A stretch of DNA of 51,310 bases, taken from an uncultured Alphaproteobacteria bacterium. Lineage in GTDB: Bacteria; Pseudomonadota; Alphaproteobacteria; HIMB59. The notes beneath the pieces are model-generated. The model ran no database searches, was not told where the DNA came from, and was given only the letters and a program-made list of their open reading frames with translations. The translations under genes were made by a program, and so were the position numbers. Numbering within the stretch: the first letter of the stretch is position 1; each line of letters opens with the position of its first letter. Location of the stretch: assembly GCA_902522585.1 (NCBI GenBank), contig CABYWI010000002.1, forward strand, positions 1-51,310, given 5' to 3'. Of this stretch, positions 1 to 8,793 are shown one piece after another.

Positions 1-25
1 CAACCGAAATATTTTTATCATATCC

Positions 26-55
26 TTGTAAACAATACTTGGTTCTAGTTATAAT
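26..55 (+). promoter_or_regulatory. Putative sigma70-type promoter of the carbohydrate operon
   Basis: A -35 hexamer TTGTAA (26-31) and a perfect -10 hexamer TATAAT (50-55) are separated by 18 bp. A strong ribosome-binding site GGAGGG (73-78) follows, 9 nt before the ATG at 88. This is the best-looking promoter in the window and it sits in front of a binding-protein gene, which is usually the most highly expressed gene of an ABC operon. The call is by inspection only. Confidence 0.55.
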
Positions 56-87
56 GATAACTGTATATATACGGAGGGAATAATCAT

Positions 88-1605
88 ATGCGCGATATGT
101 ATAGAAAAATGCATTTAGCAAACATCGTTGGCAAGTATGTTAATGGCAATATGAAGAGAAGAGATTTTCTTAAAAATGCCGGTATGCTTGGTCTTGGCGC
201 TGGTTGCTTAGGCTCAATGGGCTCCATGAGTAGAAAGTTTATCCCACAAGCTCATGCAGGCTCACACATTGAATGGAAAGGCGACATGATGGATTGGCTA
301 AGAGATGTCTCATCACCATTCAGAGGTCAAACAGTTTCTTTGGCAACTGAATCAACGCCTCCTTCAAACGCTATTAACTCTACATTGAAACCTTTTTTCG
401 AAGAGGTAACAGGAATTAAAGTTAATATCGAAGTTCTTCCACTAGAGCAGGTTTTACAAAAACTTACTCTCGACGTTGCATCTGGGTTAGGTACTTATGA
501 TACTTATTATCTAGATCAAAGTTGGATGGCTGCTTTTAGAGGCGATGCAGAAGATCCTCGTGATCTTTATGCTGCAAAGCCAGACCTAGCAATGCCGGGC
601 TATAACTTTGATGACTTCTTAGGTCCTCTTGTTGATGGTATCTCAATGTATGATGGAAGTATGGTCGGTGTTCCTTATGACATCCCTGTCTTCATCATGA
701 TGTACAGAGATGATGTTTATAAAGAGCTTGGACTAAGCGTTCCTAAAACATTTGACCAGTACATGGCGAATTCTCAAAAAATCCAGGCTGCTAGCTTAGG
801 TCACTTGAATCCAGACGGAAGACCAATTTATGGTACTAACGGACAGATGAAATCAGGTCACTATAGCTTAGAGTGTGACTGGACAATGTTTGCTTGGGCA
901 TTTGGTGGTTCAATTACGAATCCTGATGGTAGTTTTGCAGGTAATGATGCAAACGGTCTAGCAGGTATGGACTACTGGACAAAGCTAAAAGAATACATGC
1001 CTTCTGGTGTAACCAGTTGGACATGGGATGGTCAAGGTCAGGATATTTTACAAGGTGGCTCTGCACAGACTATCTCTTGGGGTGAATTCTTCCCATGGTG
1101 GGACTCTGATGAATCTTCTGTTCAAGGAAAAATGATGGCAGCAGCATGTCCTGCACCAGCAAGCCCATTAAGAGCTCCTGGTGATTGTGGCTATGGCGAA
1201 ATTCCTGGTGTTGCTCACCAAGGTGGATCTTCATTAGCTGTATCTAAGTACTCTAAGAACAAAGATGCTGCATGGTTATTTGCACAGTGGGCAACTAGCT
1301 ATGAGACTCAGGTCTACATTACTGCACTTGGAGGAGGCACAGGACCAACTAGAGCTTCTGTTTACGACGATGAACGCGTAAAAGCAAATAACAGAAGTGG
1401 TAATGGTACAACCCGTCACTTAGATGTTGTTAGAGATGCAATCTTTAATGACATGGGATCAGAGCCTGATCTTCCTGAATGGGCAGATATGTCAAGTAAC
1501 ATGATTCCTATTGAATTAGGAAGATACTGGGCTGGTGAATACGGTTCAGCAAAAGAATGCTTAGACACTATTGCTAAAAACTTCAACAAGACTGTTGGAG
1601 CTTAA
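88..1605 (+). CDS. Tat-exported ABC transporter substrate-binding protein (CUT1-like)
   Basis: 505 aa. This is a periplasmic solute-binding protein of extracellular solute-binding family 1, the type that serves sugar and polyol ABC importers. A twin-arginine motif (RRDFLK, about residues 24-29) is followed by a glycine-rich hydrophobic stretch and an AHA|GS cleavage site near residue 57, so export by Tat is likely. The mature part has the family's early strand-helix region (VTGIKVNIEV) and a hinge segment (VGVPYDIPVFIMMYR). ATG 88 is preferred because GGAGGG lies 9 nt upstream; ATG 151, just before the RR motif, is an alternative. The substrate is unknown. The downstream genes suggest a sugar or polyol. 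A hairpin after the stop may favour expression of this gene over the rest of the operon. Confidence 0.9.
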   Translation: MRDMYRKMHLANIVGKYVNGNMKRRDFLKNAGMLGLGAGCLGSMGSMSRKFIPQAHAGSHIEWKGDMMDWLRDVSSPFRGQTVSLATESTPPSNAINSTLKPFFEEVTGIKVNIEVLPLEQVLQKLTLDVASGLGTYDTYYLDQSWMAAFRGDAEDPRDLYAAKPDLAMPGYNFDDFLGPLVDGISMYDGSMVGVPYDIPVFIMMYRDDVYKELGLSVPKTFDQYMANSQKIQAASLGHLNPDGRPIYGTNGQMKSGHYSLECDWTMFAWAFGGSITNPDGSFAGNDANGLAGMDYWTKLKEYMPSGVTSWTWDGQGQDILQGGSAQTISWGEFFPWWDSDESSVQGKMMAAACPAPASPLRAPGDCGYGEIPGVAHQGGSSLAVSKYSKNKDAAWLFAQWATSYETQVYITALGGGTGPTRASVYDDERVKANNRSGNGTTRHLDVVRDAIFNDMGSEPDLPEWADMSSNMIPIELGRYWAGEYGSAKECLDTIAKNFNKTVGA

Positions 1606-1618
1606 TTAATGATATTCT

Positions 1619-1641
1619 AGGGCGATCACTAAGATCGCCCT
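1619..1641 (+). terminator. Hairpin after the binding-protein gene (partial terminator or mRNA stabiliser)
   Basis: AGGGCGATC (1619-1627) and GATCGCCCT (1633-1641) form a perfect 9-bp stem with a 5-nt loop. It begins 13 nt after the stop codon. The following bases (GGTTATAAAAAT) hold no real T-run, so a complete terminator is unlikely. In ABC operons such hairpins often attenuate read-through or protect the binding-protein mRNA. Confidence 0.6.
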
Positions 1642-1673
1642 GGTTATAAAAATAAGCTGAAAAAGAAAATACA

Positions 1674-2396
1674 ATGACAAAACCTTTAGCAGTGATAACC
1701 GGAGCAAGTAGCGGTATAGGAGAGGCTACTGCCAAAGTTTTTTCAGAAGCCGGTTACCCAACACTCCTTCTTGCAAGGCGCGTTGAAATCATGGAGTCAT
1801 TTAATCTAAAAAATTCTATTTGTAAAAAAGTTGATGTAAGAGATCGAGATGCATTAGTGGCAGCTGTACGCGAAGCAGAGGCCATTTATGGCCCAACTGA
1901 CATGATGTTTAATAACGCTGGTGTAGCTAGATTGGCTGATATCAGTACCCAAGATCCTAATGAATGGGATGAAATGATTGATGTAAATACTAAAGGTGTG
2001 ATGAATGGCATCTATGCTGTTATGAGCGATATGAAATCACGAAAGTCAGGTACGATAGTTAATATGAGTTCAATTGCAGGAAGAAAAGTTTATGAAGATC
2101 ATACTGTTTATTGTGGTACAAAATATTTTGTTCATGCCATTTCAGAGAGCATTAGAGGATACCTTTCACCCCACAATGTTCGAGTTATTGTGTTTTCACC
2201 AGGAAATATAGAAGCTGAAGTTTTAAACGGTATAACTGACCCTAATACTTTAGCTGCTTATAAAGCAAACATAGAGCGAATTGGTGGTCGAATTTCTCCG
2301 GACTATGTAGCCAAAATGATCCTTTTTGCATATGAAATGCCTCAAAATGTTATCATGCAAGAAGTTGTGGTTACACCAACTAAACAAGATTTTTAA
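1674..2396 (+). CDS. Short-chain dehydrogenase/reductase
   Basis: 240 aa, a classical SDR of normal length. It shows the cofactor motif TGASSGIG (9-16), the NNAG motif (80-83), the active-site Asn in DVN (105), the catalytic Ser in MSS (132-133) and YCGTK (Tyr146, Lys150). It is probably a cytoplasmic NAD(P)-dependent oxidoreductase acting on the sugar or polyol imported by the operon, for example oxidising an alcohol to a ketose before phosphorylation; that role is an inference from context. It starts 68 nt after the binding-protein gene, behind the hairpin, with only an A-rich, weak ribosome-binding site. The kinase gene follows after 3 nt. Confidence 0.88.
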   Translation: MTKPLAVITGASSGIGEATAKVFSEAGYPTLLLARRVEIMESFNLKNSICKKVDVRDRDALVAAVREAEAIYGPTDMMFNNAGVARLADISTQDPNEWDEMIDVNTKGVMNGIYAVMSDMKSRKSGTIVNMSSIAGRKVYEDHTVYCGTKYFVHAISESIRGYLSPHNVRVIVFSPGNIEAEVLNGITDPNTLAAYKANIERIGGRISPDYVAKMILFAYEMPQNVIMQEVVVTPTKQDF

Positions 2397-2399
2397 TTA

Positions 2400-3917
2400 A
2401 TGGGAAATATCGTCATTGGAGTAGACAGCTCTACCCAATCTACAAAAGCAATTGCATGGGATATTAATGGTAATGTCTTAGCTGAGGGTAGGTGTGATAT
2501 ACCTCTCAACAATCCCAGTTTAGAAAAGTTTGAGCAAAATGTAGAAGATTGGTGGAAAGCATTTTGTGTTTCTACACAAGAGCTTTGTAAGCAAATCGAC
2601 ATTGGCGAAGTAGATGGGATTGCCATCTCTAATCAAAGGGAAACATTAGCAAAATTAGACTCTGAGGGTAAAGCTGTTTATCCAGCAACAGTATGGATGG
2701 ATAAAAGATCGGTAAAAGAAGTTGAGGAGTTAAACTCAATAATGGGAGAAGGCCGTATACATGAAATCACGGGAAGACCCAAAGATCCTTGCCCATGTCT
2801 ATACCGAGTATTATGGATGAAAAACAATGAAAAGAATTTTTTTGATCAAGTAAAATGTTTTGCAGATGTTCAAGCTTTTTTAGTTCATCGTTTAAGTGGA
2901 GAGTTTAATACTGGTTGGATTAGTTCAGACCCTCATGGCATGTTTGATGTTGTTAATAAACGTTGGTCAAAGGAAATTTTAGATCATCTAGAAATTGATG
3001 AGTCAAGATTGCCTAAATCATTTAAACCTGGAAGTTTAATAGGTAAAATTAATAAAAATGCATCACAAGAAACTGGACTCAGAGAAGGAACGCCAATTTT
3101 TGCTGCAGGAGGAGACGGACAACTTGCAGGATTAGGAACAAACTGTACTAAATCTGATAGGGCTTATATTAATCTAGGAACTGCAGTCGTTTCAGGTGTT
3201 TGGTCTAAAGAATACAAAATCTCGAACAATTGGAGAACCGAGATAGCCGCCCACGGAGAGGGTTATATATTAGAAAATGTTTTATTATCTGGGGCTTTGT
3301 TGGTTAATTGGTTTGTCGACCAATTTATTACAGGAGATAGAAAAGACCCAAAGCTTTTTGAAAATTTAGAAATTGAACTTAAAAAAATTCCTATAGGTAG
3401 TGATGGTTTAGTATTTCAGCCTTATACAGGAGGAGTTATGGACCCTTATTGGGATCCTTATGCTAGAGGTGTGATAGCTGGATTAAGCATAAGCCATACA
3501 CCTTATCATATTTATAGAGCCATTTTAGAAGGTCTAACACTTGACTCTGTTTTTAGAACTCAAAATATTGAAAAAGAGACTGGCTTGAAAATTAAAGAGT
3601 ATTTAGCAATAGGCGGTGGAGCGAAAAGTTCTTCTTGGGTGCAAATGCTAGCAGACGCATCAGGAAAAAATGTATTGATAGCTGATACCATCGAAGCCTC
3701 CTCCTTAGGTGCAGCAATGATTGCAGCGTATGGGGCCGGATGGTTTAAAAGTATTTCAGAGTCTGCCGAAAACATGAGCGGTAAAACAAAATTAATCAAA
3801 CCTAATTTAGATAATTATAATAGATACCAAGATTTAATTAATATTTACCAGCATATTTATGACTCCAATAAATCAATTAACAAATCATTAGTTAAGTTTA
3901 CGGAAAATTATAAGTGA
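2400..3917 (+). CDS. FGGY-family carbohydrate kinase
   Basis: 505 aa, the usual length for the family. The N-terminal phosphate-binding loop reads GVDSSTQSTK (7-16), a second substrate-site motif ISNQRET lies at 76-82, the likely catalytic Asp is in GGDGQ (Asp239), and the C-terminal ATP-site motif IGGGAKSSSW is near residue 402. It should phosphorylate an open-chain sugar or polyol with ATP in the cytoplasm. The NQRET segment resembles glycerol kinases, whereas the overall pattern resembles xylulokinase-like members, so I do not assign a substrate. Its TGA overlaps the GTG start of the next gene by 4 nt, which indicates translational coupling. Confidence 0.88.
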   Translation: MGNIVIGVDSSTQSTKAIAWDINGNVLAEGRCDIPLNNPSLEKFEQNVEDWWKAFCVSTQELCKQIDIGEVDGIAISNQRETLAKLDSEGKAVYPATVWMDKRSVKEVEELNSIMGEGRIHEITGRPKDPCPCLYRVLWMKNNEKNFFDQVKCFADVQAFLVHRLSGEFNTGWISSDPHGMFDVVNKRWSKEILDHLEIDESRLPKSFKPGSLIGKINKNASQETGLREGTPIFAAGGDGQLAGLGTNCTKSDRAYINLGTAVVSGVWSKEYKISNNWRTEIAAHGEGYILENVLLSGALLVNWFVDQFITGDRKDPKLFENLEIELKKIPIGSDGLVFQPYTGGVMDPYWDPYARGVIAGLSISHTPYHIYRAILEGLTLDSVFRTQNIEKETGLKIKEYLAIGGGAKSSSWVQMLADASGKNVLIADTIEASSLGAAMIAAYGAGWFKSISESAENMSGKTKLIKPNLDNYNRYQDLINIYQHIYDSNKSINKSLVKFTENYK

Positions 3918-5227
3918 TTAGTGGAGACAAAAACTATAATGGTGTTATTGATGATTTGGTCAACGGCTCATGGATTAGCCAAACTGATAATAAACAGTAT
4001 GGAATTCCTATTAAGAATATTGAAATCAGAAAGACCTTAGATGGCAGAGAGTGTGATTTAATCGAAAGTCTTCATTCTAATCAAAATCTTTTAGTTGTGA
4101 GTGATCCCTTTACTCATAAAGCTATGGGTTCAAGAATATTTAATAATCTAAAAGCAAAAATTAATGTTGATGAATATATTTGGGAACAACCATCTTCAAG
4201 TATTGAAGGTGTTCAATTTTTAAGAACAAAATTAAAAGATTATGATGGAATTATAGCTGTAGGATCAGGCACAGTAAGTGATAGTATAAAGTATGCAACT
4301 TTTTTAGAAGATAAGGTCTATTCTGTTTTTGCAACAACTCCTATGAATGCTTACACCACTGGTACTGCCTCAATATCTTTTGATGGAATAAAAAAATCTT
4401 TGGTTGCTCATTATGCTCAAGGTGTTTTTTTTGATTTAGAGGTTTTAAGTAATTGCCCTAAGCGTTTAACAGCTGCTGCATTTGCAGATGTAATATGCAG
4501 GACTACAGCTCAAGTCGATTGGCTAATGTCACATAAACTACTTAATACAGATTATAAAACTACACCGTATGAGTTACTTGCTTTATATGAAATGGATATG
4601 ATCAATAATGCATCTGATATAGCTGCTGGAAAAATTGATTCATTAGCCTTATTAACATTAATTTCAGCAATCATGGGTTTAGGAACTTCATTTACGCAAA
4701 CTACTCATGTTGGAAGTATGGGTGAGCATGGTATATCACATTATATAGATATGTTTGCTGGAGATATGCACCCTGGTACTTCTCATGGTGAGCAAGTAGG
4801 AATTGCAACCATAAGTATGTCTAAGTTCCAAAATGCAATTCTTAAAAAAGATCAACCGCCAATCATTTGTCCTACTATTATTCCCGAAGAGGAGATTTCT
4901 CAAAAACTAGGAGAACCAATGTTAGAGACAATAAAAGAATCTATGGATCCTAAATCATTTGATCAAAAAAAAGCAGATACCACAAATGAGTATTTTTCAA
5001 AACATTGGTTAGAATTCGTAGAGCCATTAAGAGAAAAAATGTTGGACTATGATTTAATTTGGAATTCAATGGGAGAGTGTGGCGCTTTAAGAACACCAGA
5101 GGATGCCAAACTAGATAGTAATTTTTACAAAGATGCTTTAAGATATGGTAGATTTATAAGAGATCGCTATACCATTCTTGATTTAGCAGGTGATAGCAAT
5201 CAATTGGATAATTTGATTAATGTCTGA
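3914..5227 (+). CDS. Iron-type dehydrogenase, glycerol-1-phosphate dehydrogenase (AraM/EgsA)-like
   Basis: 437 aa. It belongs to the glycerol dehydrogenase / sn-glycerol-1-phosphate dehydrogenase branch of the iron-containing alcohol dehydrogenases. Visible are the nucleotide-binding motif GSGTVSD (117-123) and a candidate metal triad of Asp192, His272 (in GEHGISH) and His291 (in HPGTSHGEQ), with spacing close to that of glycerol dehydrogenase. The start is GTG at 3914, overlapping the kinase stop by 4 nt. It could reduce dihydroxyacetone phosphate or oxidise a phosphorylated polyol made by the neighbouring kinase; the direction and substrate are not visible. The next gene overlaps it by 8 nt. 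Confidence 0.82.
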   Translation: MISGDKNYNGVIDDLVNGSWISQTDNKQYGIPIKNIEIRKTLDGRECDLIESLHSNQNLLVVSDPFTHKAMGSRIFNNLKAKINVDEYIWEQPSSSIEGVQFLRTKLKDYDGIIAVGSGTVSDSIKYATFLEDKVYSVFATTPMNAYTTGTASISFDGIKKSLVAHYAQGVFFDLEVLSNCPKRLTAAAFADVICRTTAQVDWLMSHKLLNTDYKTTPYELLALYEMDMINNASDIAAGKIDSLALLTLISAIMGLGTSFTQTTHVGSMGEHGISHYIDMFAGDMHPGTSHGEQVGIATISMSKFQNAILKKDQPPIICPTIIPEEEISQKLGEPMLETIKESMDPKSFDQKKADTTNEYFSKHWLEFVEPLREKMLDYDLIWNSMGECGALRTPEDAKLDSNFYKDALRYGRFIRDRYTILDLAGDSNQLDNLINV

Positions 5228-6278
5228 AGTTCAATATAAAAATATAAAAAAAAATTTCGGTTCAGTTGAAGTCTTAAAAGACATCAATCTTAAAATTGAT
5301 AACCAAAAATTTGTTGTTTTATTAGGTCCTTCTGGTTGTGGTAAAACAACGTTACTTCGAATGACAGCAGGCTTAGAATCTATTTCGAGTGGAGAGATAT
5401 CCATTGAAGGAAACTTAATAAACAATGTACACCCTCGAGACAGAGATATTGCAATGGTTTTTCAAAATTATGCACTTTATCCCCAGATGAATGTTTTCGA
5501 CAATATTGCTTTCAGTCTACAAATTCGAAAACTAGAACTTCAAGAAATTAAAAAGAAAGTAGAATGGGCTGCCTCTGTATTAAATCTTACTGAATATCTA
5601 AAGCGCACTCCTAAAGAACTCTCTGGCGGTCAAAGACAACGTGTAGCAATGGGTAGGGCATTAGTCAGAGATCCAAAGGTTTTTTTGTTTGATGAACCTC
5701 TTTCCAATTTAGATGCGAAACTTCGTGCCCACATGAGATTAGAAATTCGAAAACTTCATAACCAACAAAATGCTACAACTATTTATGTAACCCATGATCA
5801 AATTGAAGCTATGACTATGGCTGATGAAATTGTCATAATGAACGGAGGTATTATTGAGCAAATCGCTTCACCCAACGAAATTTATGAAAAACCTAATAAT
5901 TTATTTGTAGCCGATTTTATTGGATCTCCTGCGATAAATTTAATTAAAGGAGAGGTTACTGATAAGGGGACGGTAAAATTAAAAAGCCAAGAATTACCTC
6001 ATCAAAAAAATAACTTATCACCAAATCAAAAAGTGGTTTACGGTATACGCCCCACTGACGTAAAAATAGTCGAAAACTCAAATGTAAAAGCTGAAGTTAT
6101 TCTTGTAGAAACAACGGGTTCTGAGACTCACATTATAGCTATGTTAGACGACAATGAGTTTAGAATTGTTCAAGCTGGTGGTAGGACATCCATTAAAAAT
6201 GGTGAAAAAGTTTCTTTAGAATTTGATGTCTCAAAAGCTCACACTTTTGATCAAACGACCACAAAAAGAATTGATTAA
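5220..6278 (+). CDS. ABC transporter ATP-binding protein, UgpC/MsmX type
   Basis: 352 aa. It is the ATPase of a sugar-type (CUT1) importer. Motifs in order are Walker A GPSGCGKT (36-43), the Q-loop Gln82, signature LSGGQ (134-138), Walker B FLFDE (155-159) and the switch His192 in VTHDQ. The C-terminal part from about residue 235 is the OB-fold/TOBE regulatory domain usual for this group. It overlaps the preceding dehydrogenase gene by 8 nt. It pairs logically with the binding protein at the head of the operon, but no membrane permease gene lies between them. ATPases of this type are often shared between several transporters. Confidence 0.93.
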   Translation: MSEVQYKNIKKNFGSVEVLKDINLKIDNQKFVVLLGPSGCGKTTLLRMTAGLESISSGEISIEGNLINNVHPRDRDIAMVFQNYALYPQMNVFDNIAFSLQIRKLELQEIKKKVEWAASVLNLTEYLKRTPKELSGGQRQRVAMGRALVRDPKVFLFDEPLSNLDAKLRAHMRLEIRKLHNQQNATTIYVTHDQIEAMTMADEIVIMNGGIIEQIASPNEIYEKPNNLFVADFIGSPAINLIKGEVTDKGTVKLKSQELPHQKNNLSPNQKVVYGIRPTDVKIVENSNVKAEVILVETTGSETHIIAMLDDNEFRIVQAGGRTSIKNGEKVSLEFDVSKAHTFDQTTTKRID

Positions 6279-6301
6279 AATATATCGATTAAGGAGTTCA
6301 A

Positions 6302-8332
6302 ATGAAAAGCAAGTATAGTGATAGTGAAGCAAAAAAATATATTTCAAATTATGCAAAAAGAAGAGTTAGTAAAGATCTTGCTCTTCGAATTTACACCACC
6401 CAACTATTAGGTAATGATCCTACTGTTGTACTTCATGGCGGAGGGAATACCTCAGTAAAATCCTCGATTAAAACACTGCTTGGTACCCAAGAAGAAATTA
6501 TTTACGTCAAAGGTAGTGGCAAAGATATGGGTAACATTGAAGAAGATGGCTTTCCTGCATTGGAAATGAAAAACCTTTTAAATATGCGATCCCTAAAAGA
6601 ATTAGATGATTTTCAAATGGTTAACTATCAACGCAAATATATGCTTGATACTTCTTTTCCTAACGCCTCTGTAGAGACTTTATTGCATGCCTTTTTACCA
6701 CATAAATTCGTTGATCACTCTCACTCTAACGCGATCCTTTCTTTAATTGATCAGCCAGATCCTATTAAAATTTGTAAAAAAGTATTTGGTGAGGAGATGG
6801 GTATTGTTCCTTACATTATGCCTGGTTTTCAACTAGCACAAAAAGCAGCTGAAGTTTTTGAACAAAATCCAAAAGTTAAAGGATTAATACTATTAAACCA
6901 CGGTATTTTTACTTTTGCAGATGATGCAAAAGAAAGCTATGAGTTGATGATAAAATATATTTCATTAGCAGAAAAAGAATTAAAACAAAAATCAAAATCT
7001 ATTCGAGTTAAGAAGTATCAAGAAAAAAAGATTACAGCATCGTTAATAGCAAATTTAATAAGACAGCAAATCAGTATAAAAGAAAATCAAAAAATTGATC
7101 GAAAAGTTGTTTACTTTCACAAACCCACTTTTTTAGATGAGTTTTTCTCGCATTCAAAATTAAAACAATTTACAACACAAGGTCCTGTAACGCCCGATCA
7201 TGTCATAAGGATTAAATCCAAACCTTTAGTGATAGATTTGAGTAGAGAAAAAACTGCTAACTTAGAGAGTAAAGTTATTAAAGCTATTCAAAAATATCAG
7301 GGAGATTATCAAAAATATTTTAAGCGAAATCATAAACACAATTTAAAGGCCAATATGCTAGATCCTTATCCAAGGTTAATTGTTGTCAAAGGTATAGGAA
7401 TATTTTCCACAGGACCCTCCTATAAAGATGCAAAAATTGCAATGGACGTAGGGCTTAACTCTTTATCGGTTATTTTAGAGGCTGCTAAATTTGGAGATTT
7501 TCGATCTATTCCAGAAAAAGAAATTTTTAAAATGGAATATTGGCCACTTGAACTTGCTAAAATTAAACCCTCAACTCAAAAACTCAAAGGTAACATTACA
7601 GTAATCACCGGAGGTTTAGGAGCGATAGGATATGCTACTGCCCAAAAATTTTTAAAAGAGGGGTCAGAGGTAATTTTATTAGATATTATTGATCCTAAAA
7701 AAGTTTCATCAGATCTTACTGGAATGACTTATTTTCAATGTGATATTACTAATGAAAATAAAGTGGAAGCAGTATTTGATCAAATTTCAAAAAAATTTGG
7801 TGGAGTTGATATCTTAATTTCTAATGCAGGTTTCGCGACCCAATCCTCCTTAGATAAATTAACTAAAAAACAATTAGACAGTAGTTTTGATTTAAACTTC
7901 TTTGCTCATCATTATTTTGCAAAACATGGAACCAAAATTATGAAAATACAAAATATGAAAGGTTCTGTTGTTTTTAATATATCTAAGCAGGCTGTCAATC
8001 CTGGTCCCAACTTTGGTGCTTACGGACTTCCCAAAGCAACACTTATGTTTTTAATGAAACAATATGTTGTTGAGTCCAGCAAATACGGCATAAGATTCAA
8101 TGGCATCAATGCAGATCGTATTCGTAGCGGACTATTAAATCCAGATATGATAGCAAAAAGAGCAAAATCCAGAGGTTTAACAATTGAACAATACATGGCC
8201 GGAAACCTTTTAAAAGAAGAGGTGAAGGCAAGTGATGTTGCAGATGCATTTTATCACCTATCAATTTCTTATCGAACTACAGCGAGTGTTATAACAGTAG
8301 ATGGTGGGAATATTGAGTCTTCTTTAAGATAA
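6302..8332 (+). CDS. Bifunctional class II aldolase / short-chain dehydrogenase
   Basis: 676 aa. The N-terminal half (to about residue 400) is a class II (AraD/FucA-like) aldolase with zinc-ligand candidates His139 and His141 (HSH) and His200 (NHG). The C-terminal part is an SDR with TGGLGAIG (436-443), a conserved SNAG and YGLPK (Tyr574, Lys578). The same architecture occurs in fused rhamnulose-1-phosphate aldolase/lactaldehyde dehydrogenase proteins, where the aldolase releases dihydroxyacetone phosphate plus an aldehyde that the SDR oxidises. No rhamnose isomerase or mutarotase is present here, so the substrate is open. A good ribosome-binding site AAGGAG (6291-6296) precedes the ATG by 5 nt. 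The gene ends 9 bp from a convergent gene. Confidence 0.88.
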   Translation: MKSKYSDSEAKKYISNYAKRRVSKDLALRIYTTQLLGNDPTVVLHGGGNTSVKSSIKTLLGTQEEIIYVKGSGKDMGNIEEDGFPALEMKNLLNMRSLKELDDFQMVNYQRKYMLDTSFPNASVETLLHAFLPHKFVDHSHSNAILSLIDQPDPIKICKKVFGEEMGIVPYIMPGFQLAQKAAEVFEQNPKVKGLILLNHGIFTFADDAKESYELMIKYISLAEKELKQKSKSIRVKKYQEKKITASLIANLIRQQISIKENQKIDRKVVYFHKPTFLDEFFSHSKLKQFTTQGPVTPDHVIRIKSKPLVIDLSREKTANLESKVIKAIQKYQGDYQKYFKRNHKHNLKANMLDPYPRLIVVKGIGIFSTGPSYKDAKIAMDVGLNSLSVILEAAKFGDFRSIPEKEIFKMEYWPLELAKIKPSTQKLKGNITVITGGLGAIGYATAQKFLKEGSEVILLDIIDPKKVSSDLTGMTYFQCDITNENKVEAVFDQISKKFGGVDILISNAGFATQSSLDKLTKKQLDSSFDLNFFAHHYFAKHGTKIMKIQNMKGSVVFNISKQAVNPGPNFGAYGLPKATLMFLMKQYVVESSKYGIRFNGINADRIRSGLLNPDMIAKRAKSRGLTIEQYMAGNLLKEEVKASDVADAFYHLSISYRTTASVITVDGGNIESSLR

Positions 8333-8341
8333 GCTTCAAAA

Positions 8342-8743
8342 TTACTGGTAGCTGCGTTTTAAATTTAAACCAAGTTTTTTAAATTTTTTCTTAAAGCTAT
8401 AAAATTCTTTGTTATGACGCGCAGAATTTTGTTTGAGAATGAGTTTTTGATAATAATGAACCATTTCATGACCAAGTATTTCAGCAAATTCTCTGAAATT
8501 TTTAAATTTATTATGTATTGTTATTTTATGACAGTGTCTAAGCGCATAAGGATTAAAATCAAACAATCCAAGTGCCCCATGCATTCTTCTAACCATGATT
8601 TTAGGCATTTTTTTTAATTGGTTTTTAAATATTTGTTGGTTTAGAATTTTATAAACCATAGGGATTTTACTTGAATTTGGCTTGTAACCACGTTCATCAC
8701 CGTAGTGTTCAATCAAGGCTGCGAGACTTCTTGTTCTTGGCAT
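8342..8743 (-). CDS. SprT-like zinc metallopeptidase domain protein
   Basis: 133 aa. HEMVH (92-96) is an HExxH zinc site, and His110 in RHNKEF fits the third ligand and following motif of SprT-like proteins. The protein is small, basic and cytoplasmic, with no signal peptide. SprT-like proteins include DNA-protein crosslink proteases, but many short bacterial members are uncharacterised, so only the fold is claimed. It is downstream of, and co-directional with, the small gene at 8794-9021 (gap 50 nt). Confidence 0.7.
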   Translation of the reverse strand: MPRTRSLAALIEHYGDERGYKPNSSKIPMVYKILNQQIFKNQLKKMPKIMVRRMHGALGLFDFNPYALRHCHKITIHNKFKNFREFAEILGHEMVHYYQKLILKQNSARHNKEFYSFKKKFKKLGLNLKRSYQ

Positions 8744-8793
8744 AATATTTAGCTAACAAATAATCTTAATTTTCAAAAAATCAAGCAATTTGA

